From contig JBLHGU010000053.1 of NCBI GenBank assembly GCA_047615875.1, forward strand, positions 1 to 27,240: a stretch of DNA of 27,240 nucleotides. Direction: 5' to 3'. Position numbers and translations under genes: made by a program. The notes under the pieces were generated by a model. It made no database searches. It was not told where the DNA came from and saw only the letters and a program-made list of their open reading frames with translations. The DNA comes from JBLHGU01 sp047615875. Lineage in GTDB: Bacteria > Pseudomonadota > Gammaproteobacteria > Arenicellales > CAJQKF01. Shown here one piece after another: positions 8,216 through 14,708 of the stretch (position 1 is the first letter of the stretch; every line of letters starts with the position of its first letter).

Positions 8216-8254
8216 AAGCGTTCCATAAAACTAACGCCAGTAATTGAGAGAAGT

Positions 8255-8731
8255 TTATTTTAGAACGTTGCCAAGTCGGGCCAGTTTATCTTCGGGCCAG
8301 ATATCTGCAAACTTATAGAATCCTGCTGTCGCCGGCACATTTTCAGGCAGTGTGACCCAGGATTGTTTTGCGTTGGTGTAGATATGGATATCCGGTTGGA
8401 CCTGATTCGGTTGATCCAGGCTGCCGACGCGAATAAATGACACTTTATCACCCAGCCCACCATAGTGGCCTGAAACGGCTATCTGGCATTTCTGGCAGCG
8501 CAGAATACTTTGTCCTTTACCGCTGGTCGTAGCGACCTCTATCCGTTGAGGTTGGCCCAGCAAAAATTCTACATTGCTGGTTTCTACCAGTGCATTTACC
8601 GCGAATGCTGCGCCACTTTCTCGTTGACACCAGGTGCAATGGCAACAATGTACGAACAGCGGCGATGCATTGACCTTATATTTGATATCGCCGCATGTGC
8701 AGCTACCAGTGAGTGATTCTGCCGTACTCAT
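8255..8731 (-). CDS. GFA family (CENP-V/GFA domain) zinc protein
   Basis: 158-aa protein of the GFA (glutathione-dependent formaldehyde-activating enzyme-like) family. Zinc ligands are C11-x-C13 (GSCTCGDIKY), C29/C30/C32/C35 (VHCCHCTWC) and C79-x2-C82 (LRCQKC), the normal beta-tent arrangement. Despite the family name, formaldehyde-glutathione activity is doubtful for most members, and no glutathione-dependent formaldehyde dehydrogenase is adjacent. It shares direction with the dioxygenase 39 bases downstream, and the outer-membrane protein gene lies upstream. The setting of demethylation and dioxygenase chemistry would fit formaldehyde handling, but that is inference. Confidence 0.85.
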   Translation of the reverse strand: MSTAESLTGSCTCGDIKYKVNASPLFVHCCHCTWCQRESGAAFAVNALVETSNVEFLLGQPQRIEVATTSGKGQSILRCQKCQIAVSGHYGGLGDKVSFIRVGSLDQPNQVQPDIHIYTNAKQSWVTLPENVPATAGFYKFADIWPEDKLARLGNVLK

Positions 8732-8767
8732 TAGGATGAACTCGAAATTGGTGGACTAGTTGATGGG

Positions 8768-9391
8768 CTAGAAGTGTAAAGCTGCGCCAGCGTAAAAACC
8801 ATCAGCCTGATGGGACCCGCCAAGGAAATCCGTCTCGAATCGGCGATAGCCCAGGCGTAAGTTTAGAAGCGGAAAAGGTGTGAGGGAAATGCCAATATCG
8901 GTTTCTGTACCTTCGATATTTCGCAAAATTCCGCTGTCGCCAAGGTCTGGCATCCAGGCAAGCTGGCCATAGGCGAATAGTATGCCGACACCGGCACGAG
9001 CTTCAACAAGTAGCCTGGGACCTTCAGCAGTACCGCCACCAACGAGTTGATTGTCTTCCCAACCGGCGCCCAGGGCGATGTAGTTGTTTTCGGTCGGGGA
9101 GAGTACTCGCCGTTTGATATCCAAAGAGAAGGAGGAAGTATCTGCAAGACCGGCAAAATCCGGTTCCGACTCAAAATAGTTGGCGCTCAAGCCCCAGCTA
9201 TTGGCCCACCAGATATCGGCGTAGCTACCACTGCCATCAGCTTCAATGGTATCCAGATCAGAGGAATCGACTTCGTGAAACCACCATACGACCCCGACCT
9301 CAGCATCCAGGGGGCCAGCGGCGAGGGTTGATTTCGAAATCCCAAATAGGAAAACGGCTACTAAAAACAGCGAAAAGTATCTGAAATTCAT
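8768..9391 (-). CDS. Outer-membrane beta-barrel protein (YfaZ-like)
   Basis: Predicted 207-aa outer-membrane protein. The ATG at 9391 is preferred over an upstream TTG at 9406 because it has a GGA eight bases upstream and gives a clean signal peptide: MNFRYFSLFLVAVFLFGISK, then STLAAG. The mature part has alternating amphipathic strands (LDAEVGVVWWFHEV, ALGAGWED, LLVEARAGVGILFAYGQLAW, LRLGYRRFETDF) and ends in AGAALHF, a terminal aromatic as required for BAM-dependent barrel assembly. Its size suggests eight strands, like the YfaZ/OmpW-sized barrels. No ligand is indicated. The gene lies between the GFA gene and the broken cytochrome gene, all on the minus strand. Confidence 0.75.
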   Translation of the reverse strand: MNFRYFSLFLVAVFLFGISKSTLAAGPLDAEVGVVWWFHEVDSSDLDTIEADGSGSYADIWWANSWGLSANYFESEPDFAGLADTSSFSLDIKRRVLSPTENNYIALGAGWEDNQLVGGGTAEGPRLLVEARAGVGILFAYGQLAWMPDLGDSGILRNIEGTETDIGISLTPFPLLNLRLGYRRFETDFLGGSHQADGFYAGAALHF

Positions 9392-9483
9392 CTTTATTAT
9401 CCGCAACTACAGGATAGGGGTCAGGTAAAATGAATTCTAGCATGGCATCCCCTGCTTAAATATTACAACTGCATCAGATGGGG

Positions 9484-9916
9484 TTAATTCTGCTGTTTCC
9501 AGGCTTTAAACAGCTCATCCGGCCATAAAGAGGTGAGCCAGTAAATTATTTGTAGGGCTTCGGTTTCGCTGAGTTTGTCCTTAAACGGTGGCATATTGCC
9601 ACCAATTTGGGCAGTACCATCCATAATAGTGCGAAATAACGCGCTGGTAGGATGATGCCAGGCATGGGCCGTGCCATTGAGAGGCGGTGGAGGGAGTTTG
9701 CCGTCGGATCCGGGTGTTTGCCAATCTGAAACATTGCCGGCGGCGTTTTCGCCATGACACCCAGCACAGTGTTGCGCAAAAATCGCTTTTCCGGCAATCA
9801 GATGGCTATCTTTGTAATCGCGTTCTGCTCCATTGAGGGCTAATTAACGCTATCCACAATGCTGCGGAAACTAAAACGATATGCGGCTTAATTTTCAATG
9901 AGACAGACAAGCTCAT
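9484..9916 (-). pseudogene. Class I cytochrome c gene interrupted by a frameshift
   Basis: Read on the minus strand, ATG at 9916 opens a typical signal peptide (MSLSVSLKIKPHIVLVSAAL, then WIALIS). That frame ends about 37 codons in. From about 9843 the frame shifted by one base is open for 119 codons to TAA at 9486-9484. It encodes NGAERDYKDSHLIAGKAIFA, the haem site QHCAGCHG, the axial-Met loop GGNMPPF and a C-terminal helix LSETEALQIIYWLTSLWPDE. Together they make one complete secreted monohaem cytochrome c split by an indel near 9838-9844. The haem-domain frame has no usable start of its own. The ATG lies 8 bases after the pdxJ stop, so the gene was probably coupled to pdxJ. Either a real pseudogene or a sequencing/assembly error. 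Confidence 0.8.
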
Positions 9917-9924
9917 CGTACAGG

Positions 9925-10647
9925 CTAAACAAGTTCAAGATAGCGTCTCAGGGTTTCCTCATAACCGTGGTCAAAAGATTCCACTACAATAGCGTGACCA
10001 ATAGATACCTCTAGAATATCAGGAATGCGTAAGAATTCCTTCAGGTTGGCTAAATTAAGATCATGGCCTGCATTAAGCCCAAGGCCATTTTGTACTGCGC
10101 ACTCTGCTGCGAGGGCGAATTGCTCCCATACTTCAGTTTGAGAGTCTGTACCGAAAGCATCCGCATAGGGCTCTGTATATAGTTCAATACGTTGTGCACC
10201 CGTGTCGGCTGCCCGTCGAATTTGTTCCGGCTCGGGATCCATAAACAGACTGACACGAATGCCGTGATCCTGAAATTTTGCAATCAGTGGTTTAAGTCGT
10301 TCACCATGGGTGGCGATGTCCCAGCCGTGGTCTGAAGTCAGTTGATTGGGGTCGTCAGGTACGAGAGTGCATTGATCTGGCCTGTTTTGTAATACCAAAT
10401 CAATGAAGTCGCCCTCTGGGTTGCCCTCAATATTGTATTCAATGGATTTAAATTCTTTACAGACACCAGCCAGCACCGGCACATCAGCATACTTGATATG
10501 CCTTTCATCAGGGCGCGGGTGCACGGTAATACCATGACCGCCTGCGGCAATGGTTCGCCGGGCCATGCCCTCAACGTTGGGGAAATCGGTGCCTCGAGCA
10601 TTTCTGATCAGGGCGAATTTATTCAGGTTTACGCTAAGTTTAGTCAT
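9925..10647 (-). CDS. pdxJ: Pyridoxine 5'-phosphate synthase (PdxJ), divergent type
   Basis: PdxJ condenses 1-deoxyxylulose 5-phosphate with 3-amino-2-oxopropyl phosphate to give pyridoxine 5'-phosphate. It is recognised from MTKLSVNLNKFALIRNARG, the catalytic-His segment GITVHPRPDERHI, the catalytic-Glu region EYNIEGNP, TLVPDDPNQLTSDHGWD, and the C-terminal GLNAGHDLN (catalytic His) and SIGHAIV (phosphate). ATG at 10647 is chosen over a TTG three codons earlier because the family begins at MTKLSVN. Length (240 aa) is normal. NIEGNP, TLVPD and SxxGWD differ from the enterobacterial enzyme (which has NLEMAV, LVPE and GGLD) and resemble, from memory, the Bacteroidetes-type sequence. It is not next to recO or acpS as in many proteobacteria, so it may be a transferred or second copy. 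Confidence 0.88.
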   Translation of the reverse strand: MTKLSVNLNKFALIRNARGTDFPNVEGMARRTIAAGGHGITVHPRPDERHIKYADVPVLAGVCKEFKSIEYNIEGNPEGDFIDLVLQNRPDQCTLVPDDPNQLTSDHGWDIATHGERLKPLIAKFQDHGIRVSLFMDPEPEQIRRAADTGAQRIELYTEPYADAFGTDSQTEVWEQFALAAECAVQNGLGLNAGHDLNLANLKEFLRIPDILEVSIGHAIVVESFDHGYEETLRRYLELV

Positions 10648-10728
10648 GACGAACAACAGGTTTTGGGCAGAGGCTTATCCTAACACTTGAGGCAAATTCA
10701 GTACTACAAAAACGCGTCGTTTAGCCGA

Positions 10729-10763
10729 TTCGCATTGATTCAGTATTTCTGACTCAATGCGAA
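10729..10763. promoter_or_regulatory. 35-bp palindromic operator with LysR-type T-N11-A core
   Basis: Perfect 10-bp arms TTCGCATTGA (10729-10738) and TCAATGCGAA (10754-10763) flank a shorter dyad, TCAG-TATTT-CTGA (10740-10752). The inner dyad is a T-N11-A LysR-type box. The palindrome lies in the 203-bp divergent region between pdxJ and the monooxygenase gene and overlaps the -35 region of the promoter read rightwards. The LysR regulator encoded at 14709 is the natural candidate to bind it. No T-run follows, so a terminator is unlikely. Confidence 0.7.
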
Positions 10764-10776
10764 GAAAAATTATAAT
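10748..10776 (+). promoter_or_regulatory. Sigma-70-type promoter for the HpaB-like operon
   Basis: A perfect -10 hexamer TATAAT lies at 10771-10776. About 16-17 bp upstream is a partial -35, CTGACT/TCTGAC (10748-10754), inside the right part of the palindrome. Transcription would begin near 10783 and give a leader of roughly 70 bases before the GTG start at 10851, which has GGAG at 10840-10843. Confidence 0.6.
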
Positions 10777-10850
10777 TTACAAAATATGCAAAGAGCGTAG
10801 GCTATAGGTTTTGCGGCCCGGACGCTATATACCACCCTCGGAGCAACACA

Positions 10851-12347
10851 GTGATCAGAAACGGCGAAGAATATAAAGAATCCATACGCGATGGCCGCGA
10901 GGTTTATATCAATGGCGAGCAGGTTAAAGATGTAACCATTCATCCTCAATTTAAACCGTTGGTTGATATCCGTGCGCGCATCTACGATATGCAGCACGAT
11001 GCTTCAACTGCAGATGTAATGACCTATGAAGAGGATGGAGAGAAATTTGCCTTAGGGCTGAAGTTGCCGAAAACACAGCAAGACTGGTGGGAGAAGCGCC
11101 GCTCCACCGACGCAGTGTTTGAAGACGTTAAAGGTGTAATTACGCGGGTAGGCGACGAAACCATCGGTGAAATGTGGTCTCTGTATGACGGCCAGGATGT
11201 TCTAAATGAGGTTGATCCACAGTTTTCCGAGAATATCCGGCGTCATATAAGTAAGGCAATTCTTACCGATCCATTTCATGTCTCTGCCAATACTGATCCT
11301 AAAGGCGACCGCTCCAAGCCGCCACAGGAACAGGATCCGGATATGCTGTTGCATGTGGTTAAAGAAACCGATGCAGGTATTGTGGTGCGTGGTGCAAAGT
11401 ATGAAACCGCCGCGGCCTATTCCAATCAGGCATTCACCAAGCCCACCATTGCCAATTGGGGTAATGATCAGCTTTCTGACTATGCCGTCGGATTTGTTTG
11501 TGACCTTGGTTCGCCTGGCCTTAAGTATATTTGCCGTAGCGGCTTTGCCGGACGTGGCAAGATTGAAGATTACCCGCTGTCCAATCGCTTCGATGAAATA
11601 GATACGCTGGTTATATTCGACAATGTGTTGATCCCCTGGGAAAACGTATTGTTCTATCGCCATACCAAGGCGGCTACTTTTATACGTGCCACATTACATC
11701 GTTATTCTGCATTTGCGTTCGTGCAAAGGACTTTGAAGGTGGCCGATATGATGATCGGTGCAGCGCTGTTTAATGTGCGTCAGACAGGTCTTGAAAAACA
11801 GCCTGCCGTGCAGGAGAAATTATCCCAGCTGGCTACCTATCGCGAGGGCATAAACGCTCACCTGACCGCTGCCATCACATTAGCGGAAAAAAGCCCTGGT
11901 GGACTGCTGATGCCGAATCAGTCACTGCTATACACAGGTCGGGTCCACGCCTGTACCAACCTGCCTGCTATGATGCACCTGGCCCGCGAGCTTTGTGGTG
12001 GTCAAATTTGTATTACCCCGGATATCGCTAATTTTCAGCATCCAGAGGCCGGCAAGTGGCTGGAAAAATACTACTCTATTAACGAGAACTGGGTGGCAGA
12101 GGACCGCCGCAAACTATTGGCTTATGCTCGTGACTTATTGAATTCTGACTATGCCGGTCACAGGCTAACATTTCAGTTGTTTGCACAGTCGCCACCGTTT
12201 GCTCATCTTGCCGCGGTTTATCGAAACTTCGGTTGGGATGGTCCCTTGGATTTTGTGCAGAGTTCTGCCGGTTTATCGGAACAGGTGATGGGCGGCGCGC
12301 AGACACGTTCTGGAGACAGTGCGGTTCGGCAATGGTTTGATAAGTGA
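10851..12347 (+). CDS. HpaB-family FAD-dependent monooxygenase (4-hydroxyphenylacetate 3-hydroxylase family)
   Basis: 498-aa oxygenase component of a two-component flavin monooxygenase, with the acyl-CoA-dehydrogenase-like fold of HpaB/PvcC. Family motifs run throughout: SANTDPKGDRSKPP (145-158), VVKETDAGIVVRGAKYETAA (169-188), FDNVLIPWENVLFYR, LARELCGGQICITPDIANF and YYSINENWVAEDRRKLLAYA. Length is typical. The start is GTG at 10851 with a GGAG seven bases upstream. In 4-hydroxyphenylacetate hydroxylases the substrate-binding Arg/Tyr segment reads like ARTPDY and a His precedes ALTNPQ. Here these positions read WSLYDGQDV (109-117) and VSANTDP (144-150), so a classical phenol pocket is absent and a non-phenolic substrate is likely. 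Reduced FAD is presumably supplied by the flavin-reductase domain encoded next. Confidence 0.87.
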   Translation: MIRNGEEYKESIRDGREVYINGEQVKDVTIHPQFKPLVDIRARIYDMQHDASTADVMTYEEDGEKFALGLKLPKTQQDWWEKRRSTDAVFEDVKGVITRVGDETIGEMWSLYDGQDVLNEVDPQFSENIRRHISKAILTDPFHVSANTDPKGDRSKPPQEQDPDMLLHVVKETDAGIVVRGAKYETAAAYSNQAFTKPTIANWGNDQLSDYAVGFVCDLGSPGLKYICRSGFAGRGKIEDYPLSNRFDEIDTLVIFDNVLIPWENVLFYRHTKAATFIRATLHRYSAFAFVQRTLKVADMMIGAALFNVRQTGLEKQPAVQEKLSQLATYREGINAHLTAAITLAEKSPGGLLMPNQSLLYTGRVHACTNLPAMMHLARELCGGQICITPDIANFQHPEAGKWLEKYYSINENWVAEDRRKLLAYARDLLNSDYAGHRLTFQLFAQSPPFAHLAAVYRNFGWDGPLDFVQSSAGLSEQVMGGAQTRSGDSAVRQWFDK

Positions 12348-12389
12348 AATTCAGCATCCACACAGACCCGTAGCGGGCAGGAGAAGATA

Positions 12390-13559
12390 GTGGCCATAGA
12401 ACCTGATCCGATCATGCGACAGTCCTTTCTGGATGCCATGTCGCATACTGCCAGTAGCGTAAATGTAGTAACCACAGACGGTCCTGCTGGTCGTGCGGGT
12501 GTTACGGTATCCGCCATGACGTCAGTTTCCGCTGATACACCGAAGCCGACGCTATTGGTTTGTGTGCATCACTTAAGCGCATCCGCCACGGCAATTGTCG
12601 AGAACGGTGTTTTTTGTGTCAATGTATTACGCGATGACCAGAGTTATATATCTGACACTTTTGCCAGTCGTATCGAAACGGAAGACGGCGACAAATTTAG
12701 CTGCACTGACTGGGTAAATTTCAGCAATGGTTCGCCTCGTGTAGCTGATCCGCTGGTGGCTTTTAGTTGTCGTATGATCAGTGGTGAACGTATTGGCACT
12801 CATCATGTGTTTTTGGGTGAGGTAGAAGATGTCCATCTATCGGAACGTGGCTCGCCGTTAATATTTTCCAACCGCTCCTATGGTATTGCCAAGCCCATTA
12901 CACCAGGTGGTATTTCCTCGGTTAATTCGGCAGAGCTTTCTATTGGCTGTTACTCAACTTTTGGGCCCTACATAATCCCTGAGATTCTGGAACGGTTTGT
13001 GCGTTCCCGGGGTGGGCTGGATTTGAATCTGGTCGAAGGTCACGAAGAGCGCTTGACTGAAGCGCTGCTTAATCAGGAAGTCGAGCTGGCTTTTGTTTAT
13101 GATTATGATCTGGACGACAGTTTCGCCAAGGAAGTACTTACTACTTTGCCACCCCATGTATTACTGGCGGAAGGTCATCCCCTGGCAGAGCAACAACAAA
13201 TTGAGCCGGAACAGTTGGTGGACTACCCGCTGATTTTGCTCGATGTACCATCCAGTCGAGATTACTTTCTATCTATTTTTAAGGCCGAAGGTCTGGATCC
13301 GCTGATTGGGTTTGAATCTTCAAACTTTGAGATGGTCAGGGGATTGGTTGGCCATGGACTGGGTTATGGCTTGCTCCATACCAAGCCAGCTAGTGGTATG
13401 AGCTACGATGGTCGATCATTGGTAACCAGACCCGTAGTCACTACAGTTGAACCAAATCCGGTTTTGATGATTCATAACCAGGACCATGAACTCTCTGAAA
13501 CAGCCAAAGCTTTTGCGGATTTGGTTCGGTCTTACTTTCACTCATCTACTGACACATAG
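12390..13559 (+). CDS. Fusion: flavin reductase domain + LysR-type substrate-binding domain
   Basis: 389-aa two-domain protein. Residues 1-168 form an HpaC/DIM6-like flavin reductase: FLDAMSHTASSVNVVTTDG, AGVTVSAMTSVSADTPKP, ENGVFCVNVL, VFLGEVEDVHL, PLIFSNRSYG. Residues about 182-385 form a complete LysR-type periplasmic-binding-protein-like sensor: LSIGCYSTFGPYIIPEILE, LNLVEGHEERL, LILLDVPSSRDYFLSIF, GHGLGYGLLHTKP. There is no helix-turn-helix. The frame is continuous with a short linker, so this is not an assembly join of two stop-bounded genes. The start is GTG at 12390 with AGGAG upstream. The likely job is supplying reduced flavin to the HpaB-like oxygenase, with the sensor domain allowing ligand control. 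The sensor half is clearly paralogous to that of the LysR encoded at 14709. Confidence 0.9.
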   Translation: MAIEPDPIMRQSFLDAMSHTASSVNVVTTDGPAGRAGVTVSAMTSVSADTPKPTLLVCVHHLSASATAIVENGVFCVNVLRDDQSYISDTFASRIETEDGDKFSCTDWVNFSNGSPRVADPLVAFSCRMISGERIGTHHVFLGEVEDVHLSERGSPLIFSNRSYGIAKPITPGGISSVNSAELSIGCYSTFGPYIIPEILERFVRSRGGLDLNLVEGHEERLTEALLNQEVELAFVYDYDLDDSFAKEVLTTLPPHVLLAEGHPLAEQQQIEPEQLVDYPLILLDVPSSRDYFLSIFKAEGLDPLIGFESSNFEMVRGLVGHGLGYGLLHTKPASGMSYDGRSLVTRPVVTTVEPNPVLMIHNQDHELSETAKAFADLVRSYFHSSTDT

Positions 13560-13568
13560 AACATCATT

Positions 13569-13985
13569 ATGGCCCACCAACGTATTCGAAAATTTAATAC
13601 CAAAGAAACCTATCCGGAGCAGAATCTCGATAACGATTTGTGTCAGGCTGTAGTCGCCACTGGCAAAATGGTTTTCCTGCGTGGCCAATGTCCTCAGGAT
13701 TTAGATACTGCCACAAATATCACCTCAAGTGATCCGGTGGAACAAACCCATAAAGTTATGCAAAACATCCGGCAACTAGTGCAGGAATGCGGCGGCGCAA
13801 TGGAGCACGTTACCAAGTTGGTAGTTTATATAACTGATGTTCGTCATAGAGAGTCAGTTTATAAAACCATGGGTGAATACATTAAGGGCGTGTATCCAGT
13901 TTGTACCGGCCTTGTTGTCGTGGCTTTAGCCAGACCGGAATGGTTAGTAGAAATTGATGCCACCGCCGTTATACCTGGAGACTAA
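13569..13985 (+). CDS. Rid (YjgF/YER057c/UK114) family protein
   Basis: 138-aa trimeric Rid-family protein, recognisable from VVATGKMVFLRGQCPQD, VMQNIRQLVQECGGAMEHVTKLVVYITD and the C-terminal LARPEWLVEIDATAVIPGD. RidA proper hydrolyses enamine/imine intermediates using an Arg in a PARSC-type motif. Here the matching stretch is YPVCTGLVV, with Cys in place of that Arg, so this is a non-canonical Rid subgroup that may lack classical imine deaminase activity. Such subgroups are common in catabolic operons for nitrogenous compounds. It lies 9 bases after the fusion gene and 5 bases before the DUF1028 gene, in one operon. Confidence 0.88.
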   Translation: MAHQRIRKFNTKETYPEQNLDNDLCQAVVATGKMVFLRGQCPQDLDTATNITSSDPVEQTHKVMQNIRQLVQECGGAMEHVTKLVVYITDVRHRESVYKTMGEYIKGVYPVCTGLVVVALARPEWLVEIDATAVIPGD

Positions 13986-13990
13986 CTAGC

Positions 13991-14671
13991 ATGACTTTTT
14001 CAATAGCAGCACGTTGCGCCACGACCGGTATGTTTGGTCTGGCTATTTCCAGTTCTTCCCCGGCCGTGGCTGCTCGTTGTGCGTTTGCGCGCGCTGGCGT
14101 GGGTGTGGTTGCCAGCCAGAACATTACCGACCCGAGTCTTGGTGAACAGTGTCTGGATCTAATGGAGTTAGGCGCCAGCGCCGAGGCGGCGATCGAGGTT
14201 ATTCGTGGCAGTACAGAGCATATTGAATATCGCCAGATTACTGCGGTAGATGCCGATGGCAATAGTGCATTTTATTCAGGCAGCCATGCACTGGGTGTAT
14301 TCGGTGCTGCCCGTGCTGACAATGTAGTATGCGCCGGTAACTTGTTATCTGGCGATCACGTACCTGATGCGATGGTGGCGGCTTTTCTTGCCAGCGAAGG
14401 GTACTTAGGCGATCGGCTGCTAACGGTAATGCGTGCCGCATTAGCCGCCGGTGGCGAGGCCGGTCCAGTGCATTCGGCGGGACTTATTCTGGTTGATCAA
14501 GTCTCCTGGCCGGTAGCCCACCTGCGTGTTGATTGGCACGAGGCCGGTGATCCGATTGGCGAACTGTCCAAGGTGTGGACGGTATATCAGCCGCAACTTG
14601 AAGATTATGTTAATCGTGCGTTAGATCCGTCTGATGCACCGAGTTATAGTGTGCCGGGCGACGAGGCTTAG
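13991..14671 (+). CDS. DUF1028 family protein (Ntn-hydrolase-like)
   Basis: 226-aa member of DUF1028 (PF06267), a family with an Ntn-hydrolase-like fold. The family features are the N-terminal MTFSIAARCATTGMFGLAIS with SSSPAVAARCAFARAGVGVV, then ASQNITDPSLGEQCLDLM, GNLLSGDHVPDAM and AALAAGGEAGPVHSAGLILV. The C-terminus pairs ELSKVWTVYQPQLEDYVNRA, a usual closing helix. Members are often linked with Rid proteins and amine or opine catabolism; a hydrolytic amidase-type role is suspected but unproven. A GGAG lies upstream, inside the ridA-like gene end. In this operon it could hydrolyse a lactam or amide formed after oxygenation (inference). Confidence 0.85.
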   Translation: MTFSIAARCATTGMFGLAISSSSPAVAARCAFARAGVGVVASQNITDPSLGEQCLDLMELGASAEAAIEVIRGSTEHIEYRQITAVDADGNSAFYSGSHALGVFGAARADNVVCAGNLLSGDHVPDAMVAAFLASEGYLGDRLLTVMRAALAAGGEAGPVHSAGLILVDQVSWPVAHLRVDWHEAGDPIGELSKVWTVYQPQLEDYVNRALDPSDAPSYSVPGDEA

Positions 14672-14708
14672 TCATTGCTATTACACCAGCAATTCTGCTT
14701 AAAGTGTC

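Noticed and set aside
9546..9797. 83-codon minus-strand open frame over the cytochrome region
   Set aside because: It is an overlapping frame of the haem domain and lacks domain features. The frame containing CAGCHG and GGNMPPF is the real coding frame.
11202..11663. Antisense 153-codon open frame within the HpaB-like gene
   Set aside because: It is an antisense shadow of a firmly identified gene with no start signal or recognisable product.
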